Shown here: in pieces, positions 9,393 to 17,930 of the stretch
How the letters are laid out: every line of letters starts with the position of its first letter
How positions within the stretch are numbered: position 1 is the first letter of the stretch
Source of the DNA: Nostoc parmelioides FACHB-3921
GTDB taxonomy: Bacteria; Cyanobacteriota; Cyanobacteriia; Cyanobacteriales; Nostocaceae
Direction of reading: 5' to 3'
Length of the DNA: 64,000 nt
NCBI RefSeq assembly: GCF_014696625.1
Contig: NZ_JACJQL010000019.1
Location: 51,200-115,199, forward strand
Translations under genes and position numbers: made by a program
Notes under the pieces: generated by a model
The model's input: only the letters and a program-made list of their open reading frames with translations
Told to the model about the DNA's origin: nothing
Database searches by the model: none

Positions 9393-11672
9393 CTAAATCA
9401 TCACTTCGTGCAGAGCCAATAGCAATTCATTGACTGTGTAAGGCTTGGCTAAGAATGAGTTAGCACCCGTATTGACTATTTCGGTTAACTTAGTTTTCGA
9501 TATGAGTCCACTGGTAGCAATAATTTTGACTTGGGGATTAATTTTCCTTAAAGTGCGAATAGTGGTTAAGCCGTCGAGTATAGGTAGCATGATATCCATC
9601 AGTACAGCACTAATTTTATCGGCATTTTTGGCATAAAGAGCGATCGCCTCCACCCCATCACTAGCAACTAAAGTCTCATATTGATGACTTTCTAAAGATG
9701 TTTTTGTAATATCTTGGATTGAGACTTCATCATCAACAATCAAGATTAATTCTCCATGACCAGCAGGCGGTAATAGATGATCTATATGGGGCGCTTCCGC
9801 ACCACCCACAGATGGTAAGTAAACTTTAAAGGTAGTACCACGTCCTTCTTCACTATAGACATTAACGAAACCGCCGTGACTTTTGACAATCCCTAAAACC
9901 GTGGAAAGACCTAAACCAGTACCTTGTCCTACAGCTTTGGTGGTAAAAAATGGTTCAAATATCCTATCTAAGTTTTCTGGAGAAATACCCACTCCTGTAT
10001 CCGACACTGTAACCATGATGTAGGAGCCTTGTTTGGCTTCCAAGTTCATCCGGGCGTAGTTTTCATCAATCAGCAGATTTTCAGCTGAGATTGTCAAAGT
10101 ACCACCATCAGGCATAGCATCACGGGCGTTTACGCAGAGATTCATCAGCACTTGATGGAGTTGGGTACTATCTCCAGAAACCATCCATAAGTCATTTGGG
10201 ATATCTGTGTAAACTTCAATGGATTTGGGGAATGTTTCTTTCAAAATTTTCACAACTTCCACAATTAAATGTTTGAGTTGTAAAGTGATGCGCTTTCCTT
10301 CCACACCTCTAGCGAAGGACAGTACTTGCTTAACTAAATCAGCACCGCGTTTAGCATTGATTTCTAAAATCTCTAGTAAATGCTGAGTACGTTCATCTGC
10401 ATCAGGAAATTTGAGTGGTAGTAATTGCGCTCCTGCCAAAATTGGTGTCAAGATATTGTTGAGGTCGTGAGCAATGCCACTAGCTAGAGTCCCGATACTT
10501 TCTAGGCGTTGAGTCCGAAATAATTGGGCTTCTAAATGTTTTTTCTGGGTAATATCTGTGTCTACAGAGAGAATAGATTTTGGTTTTCCTTGCTCGTCAT
10601 AGACTAAACTCCAGCGACTAGCCACAACAATTTCCTTACCAGTTTTGGTAACTTTGTTTAATTCTCCTTGCCAATTGCCTTGAGAGATAACGTTTAATAA
10701 AGCAGTTTCCACTTCTAGAGAAGGTTCACGAAATAAAAGATCACTAGCATTTTTACCCATCACCTCATGGGCTTGCCAACCGTAGAGATTTTCTGCGCCT
10801 TTGTTCCAAAACAAAATTTTATTTTCTAAATCGCGCACACATATAGCATCTGTGGTGATGTCTAATAAGGCTGCTTGTTCACGAATTTTTGCTTCTGCTA
10901 GTTTACGTTCACTAATATCAATACAAGCACAAGTGATGCCAACAATGTCTTGTGACTCATTCCGCAATGGCTCCACAGTTAAATCGTAATATTTTTTACC
11001 TAGAGGAGTACCAATAGACACCACCTGACGATTCCCTATACCTGTGGTGAGGACATGATATTTTATGGCGGTGAGACATTGGGCATCCTGCTCAGACATA
11101 ATTTCCGAGTCTTGTTTTCCGAACATTTCCTCAACTGTCCACCCAGCTATTGGGTTATAAATCCAGGTATAACGTAAGTCTCTGTCTTGATTAAAAACGA
11201 AAATAGGAGAGTTTTTTAACGCCACCCGAAACCGCTCCTCACTGTGACGCAGAGCTTCTTCTACTCGTTGACGTTCTATAGCATAACGAATGGAACGTAC
11301 TAATAAGTCTCCTGTGACTTGTCCTTTAACTAAATAATCTTGCGCTCCCTTCTGCATGGCTGTGAGTGCTAAATTCTCATCATCTATCCCTGTTAGCACG
11401 ATGATAGGAAGAACGTTGGTCTCACGGTTAGCTCTGACAAAAGTATCTATACCCTGGCTGTCGGGTAAAGACAAGTCTAATAACATGACATCAAAGCGTG
11501 GAACAGAAGCATCAGAAGTATCACTAGCAAGAATTTTCAGTGCTTCCGATAATCGCTCAACCGGATATAACTCTAAATTTGCTGTATTTACCTCTTTGAT
11601 TAACTCTTGAATTAAAAAAGCGTCACCAGGATTATCTTCTACCAATAAGACATTTATAATTTCATCTGCCAT
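9393..11672 (-). CDS. Hybrid sensor histidine kinase: REC-PAS-PAS-HisKA-HATPase-REC
   Basis: 759 residues from the chosen start. An N-terminal receiver (VLLVEDNPGDAFLIQEL, acceptor Asp in MLLDLSLPD) is followed by two PAS domains (about 145-265 and 270-390), a HisKA domain with the acceptor His in GIAHDLNNILTPIL, an ATPase with N box (LMNLCVNARDAMP), G1 (VSDTGVGIS) and G2 (GTGLGLSTV), and a C-terminal receiver (acceptor in AVLMDIMLPILDG). ATG 11672 is preferred because GGAG sits about 9 nt upstream, inside the stop region of the preceding receiver gene, and the two genes then abut with a 5-bp gap; the longer GTG start at 11711 would overlap it. It is the last gene of a three-gene phosphorelay operon. 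Confidence 0.92.
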   Translation of the reverse strand: MADEIINVLLVEDNPGDAFLIQELIKEVNTANLELYPVERLSEALKILASDTSDASVPRFDVMLLDLSLPDSQGIDTFVRANRETNVLPIIVLTGIDDENLALTAMQKGAQDYLVKGQVTGDLLVRSIRYAIERQRVEEALRHSEERFRVALKNSPIFVFNQDRDLRYTWIYNPIAGWTVEEMFGKQDSEIMSEQDAQCLTAIKYHVLTTGIGNRQVVSIGTPLGKKYYDLTVEPLRNESQDIVGITCACIDISERKLAEAKIREQAALLDITTDAICVRDLENKILFWNKGAENLYGWQAHEVMGKNASDLLFREPSLEVETALLNVISQGNWQGELNKVTKTGKEIVVASRWSLVYDEQGKPKSILSVDTDITQKKHLEAQLFRTQRLESIGTLASGIAHDLNNILTPILAGAQLLPLKFPDADERTQHLLEILEINAKRGADLVKQVLSFARGVEGKRITLQLKHLIVEVVKILKETFPKSIEVYTDIPNDLWMVSGDSTQLHQVLMNLCVNARDAMPDGGTLTISAENLLIDENYARMNLEAKQGSYIMVTVSDTGVGISPENLDRIFEPFFTTKAVGQGTGLGLSTVLGIVKSHGGFVNVYSEEGRGTTFKVYLPSVGGAEAPHIDHLLPPAGHGELILIVDDEVSIQDITKTSLESHQYETLVASDGVEAIALYAKNADKISAVLMDIMLPILDGLTTIRTLRKINPQVKIIATSGLISKTKLTEIVNTGANSFLAKPYTVNELLLALHEVMI

Positions 11673-11677
11673 TGACT

Positions 11678-12124
11678 TCACTCCGGTGGCAGCTTGACGA
11701 TCGCAAACCAAAAGTTTTCTATGGACTGTACAATTCTAACGAACTGGTCAAAGTCAACAGGCTTAGTTATGTAACAATTAGCTGCTAGGTTATAAGCTTT
11801 GAGAATGTCTTCTTCGGCTTGGGAAGTCGTCAAAACTACTACTGGGATACGTTTGAGATAACTATCAGTTTTAATCTCTGCCAAAACTTCCCGCCCATCT
11901 TTTCTGGGGAGGTTGAAATCTAGCAACACTATATCTGGATGGGGTACATTGGCATATTTATCTTGTTTTCGCAGAAATGCCATTGCTTCCACCCCATCTT
12001 CAACCACACTGAGATGAACCGAGATTTTGCTATCTTCTAAAGCAATGCGGGTGAGTTCCACATCTCCTGGGTTATCTTCTACCAACAAAACCTCTATTGG
12101 CATAATCGCTGTTGTCATATTCAC
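11678..12124 (-). CDS. Single-domain response regulator, Rcp1-like
   Basis: 148 residues, one receiver domain without output domain. The acidic pocket is in VEDNPGD, the acceptor Asp in DIVLLDFNLPRKDG, the Thr in VVVLTTS, and the Lys in YITKPVD. This CheY-like form with the long loop before the acceptor resembles Rcp1, the partner of cyanobacterial phytochromes. The GTG start (12124) overlaps the TGA stop of the upstream kinase by 4 bp, with AGGGAAA just upstream; ATG 12118 is the alternative. The overlap implies translational coupling and makes the upstream kinase its likely phosphodonor. Confidence 0.93.
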   Translation of the reverse strand: MNMTTAIMPIEVLLVEDNPGDVELTRIALEDSKISVHLSVVEDGVEAMAFLRKQDKYANVPHPDIVLLDFNLPRKDGREVLAEIKTDSYLKRIPVVVLTTSQAEEDILKAYNLAANCYITKPVDFDQFVRIVQSIENFWFAIVKLPPE

Positions 12125-14850
12125 GATTGTTTCCCTGCTTGTTCTGGAATTGTGAAGTAGAAAGTCGAGCCTTGACCCGGTTCCGACTCCACCCAGATAT
12201 GACCACCGTGGCGCTCTATTATTTTCTTACAAATTGCCAAACCAATGCCTGTACCCGGATATTTACTTCTACCATGCAGACGTTGAAAAATGATAAAAAT
12301 GCGGTCGGCATATTGGGGTTCTATACCGATGCCATTGTCGCGGACTGAGAATAGCCAGGTTGATTGGGGACTGGGGATTGGGGATTGGGGACTGGGGATT
12401 GGGGATTGAGGATTGGGGACTGGGGATTGGGCATTGGGGATTTCTCCCCCTGCCTCCCCTGCCTCCCCTGCCTCCCCTGCCTCCCCTGCCTCCCCTGCCC
12501 CCTGCCCCCTGCCCCCTGCTCCCGAAGTTCGCCCGGAGGGAAACCCTCCTTGCGACTTCTCTTCCTGCTCCCTGCCTCCCGTCTCTACTACTCCAACATG
12601 AATCACTGGTGAGGCTTCTTGGCGAAATTTGATGGCGTTGGCGATGAGGTTTTGAAAAACTTGGGTTAATTGGGTGGGGTCTGCCGTGACTGTGGGTAAT
12701 GGGTCATAGGAGACAGCTGCGCCAGATTCTTCGATCGCTATTTTGAGATTGGCGATCGCTCGTTGTAAAATAACGCCACAGTCAACAGGGACAAATGGTT
12801 GTCCACGGGTGGTAACTCGTGAATAATTCAACAAGTCGTTGATTAAGGTCTGCATCCGCCTAGCACCATCAACGGCATAACTGATGAACTGTTCAGCGTT
12901 GCTATCTAGTTGATTTTTATACCTCCTTTCCAATAACTGTAAATAACTAGTCACCATCCGCAAGGGTTCTTGTAAATCATGGGAGGCTACATAGGCAAAA
13001 TTTTCCAGTTCAGTATTAGAACGAGCTAGTTCTTGACTTTGCCTCGTTTGTATTTCCAATAATTGTCCTTGGGATAAAGCTATTCCCATTTGGTTGGCTA
13101 GTTGTTGCAATAATTCCAACTCAAAGTTATTCCAATGGCGGGGATTTGCACATTGATGGGCAATCAGCAAACCCCAAATGCCATCCCGATTGAGAATAGG
13201 GACGACGAGGTTAGCTTTTACGCCAAATCCTTGCAAAAATTCTCGATGACAGTCTTGAATATCTGCTTTAGTAACATCTACTATGGCACTGACTCGCCCT
13301 TGGCGATATTTATCAACGTAATCTTCCTGAAAACAGGGGTCAAGGATATTTTGTCCCAGAACTACTGGCCAACCAGGTAACACTGATTCCTGTACTACTG
13401 TTCCCGAACCATCCGCCCAGAGTCGGAAAATCAATACTCGGTCTGCTTGTAAAAGTTTCTGCACTTCTTGAACTGATGTGCGTAAAATTTCTTCTATATC
13501 GAGGGTTTCCCGGATTTTGACGGTGATTTCCGCGAATAATTGCGATCGCAAATTCTGCTTTCTTAATTCTTCTTCTGTTTGTTTGCGTTCTGTAATATCT
13601 GTATGGGAACCTACCATCCGTAGCGCATTACCCGCCTCATCCCAAAGCGCCTGACCTCGATCTAAAATCCATTTATAACTACCATCTTTGCACTGGACGC
13701 GATGTTCGGTAACATAATAAGGCGTGTTTTTGGCCAAATGGTCTTGAACCGCTTGCATTACCCAATCGAAATCATCGGGATGCACCCGCTTTGACCATTC
13801 ATCAACGTGGTGAGTAATTTCGTCATCTTCATACCCCAACATTTGTTTCCACCGTGAGGAGAAGAAAACTTCATTAGTCTTGAGGTTCCAATCCCAAATA
13901 CCATCATTGTTACCAATTAAAGCCAACTGCCAACGTTCTTCACTCTCGCGCAGGGCGGCGGCTGTGTACCGACGTTCGCTAATATCTTGGAAATAAACAG
14001 ATAAGCCGTCTTTACTTGGGTAAGCATGAATGGCAAACCATTTGTGCAGTGGCGGGTAAAATTCTTCAAACTTGACACTGATTTGTCCGGCGATCGCTCG
14101 CCTAGTTTCAAGATAAAATGGTGAGTCTACGCTGCCTGAAAACACTTCCCAAATACTCTTACCTAATAGCTCATCTGGTGTTTTCTCTAACAACTTGGCT
14201 GCTTGACCATTGATGTAGGTAAATCGCCATTCATAATCTATGGCAAAAAACGCATCAGTGATACTTTCCAGTATATTGGCAATTTGCTCTCTAGCCGTTT
14301 CTGACTCCGCACGCGCCGTTTGTTCATGCTTAATTAACAGTTCGCTAATCTCAGCTACATGGGCGACATTGCGCCTTAGCTCTAGCTGACTGATAACTAG
14401 GCGACTTAAGGCTGTCAGTGCATCAATTTGTGCCTGATTAAGTTGTTTTGGTATCCTGTCAATGACGCAGAGAGTTCCTAAAAAATGACCCTCTGGTGTC
14501 AAAAGTGGTACACCTGCGTAAAATCTCACATGAGGATAAGATTTGACGACTGGGTTATCAATAAAGCGATCGTCTGCCAAAGTATCCGGTATAATAACGA
14601 CACCTTGCTTTTCCTGGCAAAGATAGGATAAACCCACACTCCGGGGCATTTCTGGTATGTCTATACCCAGTTTGGCCTTAAACCATTGACGATTCTCATC
14701 AATAAAATTAACTAAAGCTATAGGTGTGCCGCAGATAAAAGCAGCTAACTGAGCCAGATTGTCATAAGCTTCCTCCGGTTCAGTATCTAAAATTTGATAT
14801 TGGCGTAAAGCTGCAAGTCTCGCCTGTTCATTATGCAAAGGGGATCTCAT
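12121..14850 (-). CDS. GAF-PAS-PAS-GAF sensor histidine kinase, probable DXCF-type cyanobacteriochrome
   Basis: 909 residues. Domains in order: a GAF (about 20-160, ending in FYAGVPLLTPEGHFLGTLCV), a PAS (about 190-300), a second PAS with PAC (about 305-430), a second GAF (about 445-605), HisKA (acceptor His in YVASHDLQEPLRM) and a HATPase with RDNGIGIEP and GTGIGLAICKK. The second GAF contains DPCF with Cys506 and a Cys534-His535 pair 28 residues later, plus the VKANLVVPIL and GLLIAHQC motifs. These are the cysteines of DXCF cyanobacteriochromes, which bind a bilin and sense blue/violet versus green light. About 75 residues of repeat-encoded sequence (GEAGEAG and NPQSPIPSPQ types) interrupt the ATPase domain between a beta strand and G1. 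It is the first gene of a three-gene operon. Bilin binding is a prediction. Confidence 0.88.
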   Translation of the reverse strand: MRSPLHNEQARLAALRQYQILDTEPEEAYDNLAQLAAFICGTPIALVNFIDENRQWFKAKLGIDIPEMPRSVGLSYLCQEKQGVVIIPDTLADDRFIDNPVVKSYPHVRFYAGVPLLTPEGHFLGTLCVIDRIPKQLNQAQIDALTALSRLVISQLELRRNVAHVAEISELLIKHEQTARAESETAREQIANILESITDAFFAIDYEWRFTYINGQAAKLLEKTPDELLGKSIWEVFSGSVDSPFYLETRRAIAGQISVKFEEFYPPLHKWFAIHAYPSKDGLSVYFQDISERRYTAAALRESEERWQLALIGNNDGIWDWNLKTNEVFFSSRWKQMLGYEDDEITHHVDEWSKRVHPDDFDWVMQAVQDHLAKNTPYYVTEHRVQCKDGSYKWILDRGQALWDEAGNALRMVGSHTDITERKQTEEELRKQNLRSQLFAEITVKIRETLDIEEILRTSVQEVQKLLQADRVLIFRLWADGSGTVVQESVLPGWPVVLGQNILDPCFQEDYVDKYRQGRVSAIVDVTKADIQDCHREFLQGFGVKANLVVPILNRDGIWGLLIAHQCANPRHWNNFELELLQQLANQMGIALSQGQLLEIQTRQSQELARSNTELENFAYVASHDLQEPLRMVTSYLQLLERRYKNQLDSNAEQFISYAVDGARRMQTLINDLLNYSRVTTRGQPFVPVDCGVILQRAIANLKIAIEESGAAVSYDPLPTVTADPTQLTQVFQNLIANAIKFRQEASPVIHVGVVETGGREQEEKSQGGFPSGRTSGAGGRGQGAGEAGEAGEAGEAGEAGGEIPNAQSPVPNPQSPIPSPQSPIPSPQSTWLFSVRDNGIGIEPQYADRIFIIFQRLHGRSKYPGTGIGLAICKKIIERHGGHIWVESEPGQGSTFYFTIPEQAGKQS
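12357..12600 (-). repeat. G-rich/C-rich compound repeat lying in frame inside the kinase gene
   Basis: On the plus strand this is GGGGAYTG iterated about ten times, then CCCCCTGCCTCC-type iterations, then a short palindromic tract (GCCCGGAGGGAAACCCTCC). The same compound order occurs between genes at about 55965-56070 and 59025-59118. Here it stays open in the kinase frame and encodes low-complexity Gly/Ala/Glu and Pro/Gln/Ser repeats. Confidence 0.85.
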
Positions 14851-15157
14851 TAAATTTTGGAGAAAAAATCCAGATATAAATTTTTGTTAAAAAATACGAA
14901 ATCAGCTAAAAAACTTGTTTCAGAAATAAAAAGTCGAACTACTTTATAGTTTAGACAAAGTTTTTAAAAAAAATTAACTTAAAAATAATTGTTAAAGATT
15001 TCTATGATGTATGTTGCGCTACGCTCCACCCAACCTATTTGCACATCTTTTCGTGTTGGTTGTTAACAGTTGACAGTTAACTGTTAACAACCAACAAACC
15101 ATACAAGTGATTGTGTAATATAACCTTTCTGTTGGGCAGTAAGCCCAAACTGTAGCG
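14851..15157. other. AT-rich leader plus repeat remnants
   Basis: The 5' side of the kinase operon (about 14851-15000) is very AT-rich with poly-A/T tracts and probably holds its promoter. Further on are a TTGCGCTACGCTCCACCCAACC word, common as an interspersed repeat in Nostoc-type genomes, and inverted GTTGGTTGTTAACAG / CTGTTAACAACCAAC words near 15055-15100. No gene seen. Confidence 0.5.
15132..15148 (-). terminator. Small hairpin downstream of hisG
   Basis: TTGGGC-AGTAA-GCCCAA forms a 6-bp stem with a 5-nt loop just past the hisG stop on the minus strand. There is no clear T-run, so a terminator role is only possible. Confidence 0.35.
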
Positions 15158-15814
15158 TCAGGTCAGTATAGGCAGTTCACTCAAAACACCCTCTCGTAAT
15201 TGCTCAACTAATTGATGTAAATTCCCTGTATTCAAACGATAACTAAGGGGATGAGCAATTAACCGTGCCGTACTTTCATATAAAGTTGTAATTTCCACCA
15301 AACCATTTTCTTTTAAAGTCCGGCCTGTAGAAACTATATCGACAATTGCCTCAGACATTCCTGTGATTGGCCCTAATTCCACGGAACCGTAAAGCGGGAC
15401 AATTTCCACAGGTAAATCTAAACCTTGGAAGAACTCGCGCGCCGAATTGACATATTTAGAAGCAACACGACTGTGAGCAGGTAAATCTAGAGGTGATTTG
15501 TAGGGACTAGATGCTTTTACCGCCACCGACATCCGACAATAGCCAAACTGTAAATCAACTAAATGGGCAACCTGTGGCTGTTTTTCTCGGAGGACATCGT
15601 AACCAATAATACCAATTTGGGCTTGTCCATACTCTACATAAACAGGTACATCTTGACCTCTAACTAGTAATCCTTTCGCCGTTCCACTAGCATCAGTAAT
15701 TTGCAACTGACGATTTCCTGAGTCTAAAAAAGCACTAAAATCCAACCCTACAGATTGCAGTAGGCGGATGCTATTTTTGAGTAGTTCCCCTTTCGGCAAC
15801 GCAACAGTTAACAT
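15158..15814 (-). CDS. hisG: ATP phosphoribosyltransferase catalytic subunit, short form
   Basis: 218 residues. HisG joins ATP and PRPP in the first step of histidine biosynthesis. Recognisable features are LTVALPKGELL at the N-terminus, the DVPVYVEYGQAQIGIIGYDVL segment, and the PRPP-binding loop region EAIVDIVSTGRTLKENGL. The C-terminal regulatory ACT-like domain of long HisG is absent. This matches the short form, which needs HisZ as regulatory partner; hisZ is not in this window. The ATG start is directly at the conserved N-terminus. It is divergent from the response regulator gene, with about 100 bp between them. Confidence 0.95.
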   Translation of the reverse strand: MLTVALPKGELLKNSIRLLQSVGLDFSAFLDSGNRQLQITDASGTAKGLLVRGQDVPVYVEYGQAQIGIIGYDVLREKQPQVAHLVDLQFGYCRMSVAVKASSPYKSPLDLPAHSRVASKYVNSAREFFQGLDLPVEIVPLYGSVELGPITGMSEAIVDIVSTGRTLKENGLVEITTLYESTARLIAHPLSYRLNTGNLHQLVEQLREGVLSELPILT

Positions 15815-15912
15815 TCGTTTTCTTGGTATCCTTGGCTAGAGACACTTTATCGTGTCCTTGTCTTAGCAGTTCATTAATATTGAGAATATCTCTAATGCTT
15901 ACCCCAAGCAGC

Positions 15913-16605
15913 ATGAGAATTTTATTAGTTGATGATGAAGTAGAACTCACTGTCCCCTTGAGCCGTGTGTTAACTCGTGAAGGTTACACCGTAGAAGCAG
16001 CTTATGAGGGTAAAAGTGGGAGTGAAATGGCAACAGTAGGCAATTATGACCTACTGATTTTAGACTGGATGCTACCAGGGAAAACGGGCTTAGAGATATG
16101 CCAAGAACTACGCCGCCAAGGAAAGATTACACCAGTTCTTTTCCTCACCGCCAAAGATACCCTAGATGACCGTGTACAAGGTTTAGATGCTGGTGCTGAT
16201 GACTATTTAGTCAAACCCTTTGAACTGCGAGAGTTGTTGGCCAGAGTCCGTGCTTTGTTGCGGCGTTCTAGTTCCCAAACCTACGAAGCTACAACAGGTA
16301 GATTAACTGTAGCCGACTTAGAACTGGACTATGAAAATCAAGTCGCCTACCGTCAAGGACGAGTGATTGAACTATCGCAGAAAGAAAGCCAACTGCTGCA
16401 ATACTTTATGGAACACACAGGACAACTATTAACTCACGCCCAAATTCTGCAACATCTGTGGGAAGATAACGAACCACCAAATAGTAATGTCATCGCCGCG
16501 TTAATCAGATTGCTACGCCGTAAAATCGAGGTAGGCAAAGAACTTCCCTTAATCCACACAGTCTACGGTAAAGGCTACCGCTTCGGTACGTCTTCAGTAG
16601 ATTGA
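15913..16605 (+). CDS. OmpR/PhoB-family response regulator, RppA-like
   Basis: About 230 residues from the chosen start. A receiver domain (MRILLVDDEVELTVPL, acceptor Asp in LLILDWMLPG, Thr in FLTAKDT, Lys in YLVKPFE) is joined to a winged-helix DNA-binding domain (LTVADLELDYENQ ... HTVYGKGYRF). It resembles RppA-type regulators of cyanobacteria. ATG 15913 is placed at the conserved receiver N-terminus; ATG 15895 and an upstream GTG at 15823 are in frame but add non-conserved residues. No histidine kinase gene follows, so it is an orphan here. Its promoter must lie in the short spacer to hisG. Confidence 0.88.
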   Translation: MRILLVDDEVELTVPLSRVLTREGYTVEAAYEGKSGSEMATVGNYDLLILDWMLPGKTGLEICQELRRQGKITPVLFLTAKDTLDDRVQGLDAGADDYLVKPFELRELLARVRALLRRSSSQTYEATTGRLTVADLELDYENQVAYRQGRVIELSQKESQLLQYFMEHTGQLLTHAQILQHLWEDNEPPNSNVIAALIRLLRRKIEVGKELPLIHTVYGKGYRFGTSSVD

Positions 16606-16624
16606 ATAAAAAATATCCAAGTAG

Positions 16625-16689
16625 GTAGGGTGCGTCAGTGCGAGAAAACCCGTCTGTACCAAGAAATTATTCATACTGATGCACCTTAC
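16625..16689. repeat. MITE-like inverted repeat
   Basis: GTAGGGTGCGTCAGT and ACTGATGCACCTTAC form imperfect arms (13 of 15 pairs) around a 35-bp centre, just past the response regulator stop. The TAGGGTGCGTCA end is a familiar interspersed cyanobacterial repeat. No coding content. Confidence 0.55.
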
Positions 16690-16819
16690 TAACTGCGCCG
16701 ACTCCGAGCCACGAGTTCTTAAATATTGGCTCAAAAAAATTTGAGTCCTGATTTCTGCTAAGTAAATATATTTAATAATTAGTATAATTAGTAAATAAAA
16801 TATATTTGGTTGAGATGTT

Positions 16820-17605
16820 GTGAGATTTCTTTTTCCTAGCGATTACTTCAATCCTAAAAAAGCAGATGCAGCCTACTCGGAGCAAGTTGCTTGTATACAA
16901 AATGCTGGGTTTACAACTTCCGTTATTTCGTTAGAGTCGTTAGAAACGGGTTCATCAAAGATTATTCCAGCCCCAACTCCTGGATTAAAAGTTGTCTACC
17001 GGGGTTGGATGCTCTCGCCTGGAGATTATGAGTTATTAGTTAGTGTTGTAGAAAGTACAGGGGCAAGTGTTTTAACTTCTAAGGCTGATTATCTAGCTAC
17101 ACATTATCTGATCAATTGGTATCCTCTAATTACTGATTTCACTCCAGAGACTAAATTTTATTCCGTCGATGATGATTTAGAGAACCAATTGAATCGACTT
17201 GGCTGGGATGGATTTTTTATCAAAGATTATGTTAAATCTCTCAAAACCTCAGTTGGTTCCATAATTAATAAACCAGAGCAAATCAAAACAGTAGTTGCCG
17301 AGATGCAAAAATTTCGAGGCACGATTGAGGGAGGTATTTGTGTACGGCGGCTTGAAGATTTTGTAACAGAAACCGAGAGGCGTTACTTTGTCCTATCTGG
17401 TAAACCTTTTGCTGCTTTACCAGATGAAGAAATTCCAGAGATTGTCTTTGAGTGTGCCAAGCGGATTGAGAGCCAGTTTTTCTCTGTTGATGTGATAGAG
17501 CGTAGAGATGGTACTAAGCGAATCGTAGAAATTGGTGATGGGCAGGTATCAGATATTATTGGATGGACGGCTGAACGTTTTGCTCAACTGTGGATTGACA
17601 GCTAA
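16820..17605 (+). CDS. ATP-grasp domain protein (DUF4343-like)
   Basis: 261 residues. The C-terminal two thirds have an ATP-grasp-like pattern: FFIKDYVKSLKTS, an EGGICVRRLEDF segment, RYFVLSGKPFAAL, and a metal-binding end FSVDVIERRDGTKRIVEIGDGQVSD. The N-terminus (MRFLFPSDYFNPKKAD) resembles the pre-ATP-grasp part of DUF4343 proteins. ATP-grasp enzymes ligate a carboxylate to an amine or thiol with ATP; some tailor ribosomal peptides. No precursor peptide is adjacent, so the substrate is unknown. The start is GTG; the segment before it is AT-rich and has no strong ribosome site. Confidence 0.75.
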   Translation: MRFLFPSDYFNPKKADAAYSEQVACIQNAGFTTSVISLESLETGSSKIIPAPTPGLKVVYRGWMLSPGDYELLVSVVESTGASVLTSKADYLATHYLINWYPLITDFTPETKFYSVDDDLENQLNRLGWDGFFIKDYVKSLKTSVGSIINKPEQIKTVVAEMQKFRGTIEGGICVRRLEDFVTETERRYFVLSGKPFAALPDEEIPEIVFECAKRIESQFFSVDVIERRDGTKRIVEIGDGQVSDIIGWTAERFAQLWIDS

Positions 17606-17930
17606 CAAGCCGGTGAAGTGGATTGCCAAGAGAAAAGATATTGTTTGGGTTATAAAGTCTGAGTAAGAAACAAAAGTAAGCAAGAGAATTTTGACTTGCT
17701 TAAAACCCCTATAGAAAAGGCTTTCAGCATAATCCGCATTGTTTGGCTTGTCAGTATCAATAAAAAAGAAATTCCTTAACCGAACCGTATGCCTTCAACT
17801 GTCACTGTGTTGACAAGAAAATACCCTGGCATTTCTACCAGGGTGGGAATTTTCTCTAGCTTTTAACCTGAATGTTGGCAGCAAGCAACCTACGTGTTTT
17901 CAGGTATTGCTACTCTCACAGACGAAAAAA
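17606..17930. other. Convergent spacer
   Basis: 325 bp between the ATP-grasp and clpC stops. Apart from the hairpin at 17823-17844 it holds only AT-rich sequence with a weak AAGTAAGCAAGAG / GACTTGCTT pairing near 17672-17701. No gene seen. Confidence 0.5.
17823..17844. terminator. Bidirectional terminator-like hairpin
   Basis: ACCCTGG and CCAGGGT form a perfect 7-bp stem with an 8-nt loop. It is flanked by A-rich sequence on the left and T-rich sequence on the right, so it can serve both the plus-strand ATP-grasp gene and minus-strand clpC. Confidence 0.65.

Noticed and set aside
12360..12632. Plus-strand frames of Gly/Trp/Leu and Pro repeats (GDWGLGIGDWGL, LPPLPPLPP)
   Set aside because: They are the antisense of the G-rich/C-rich repeat within the kinase gene.
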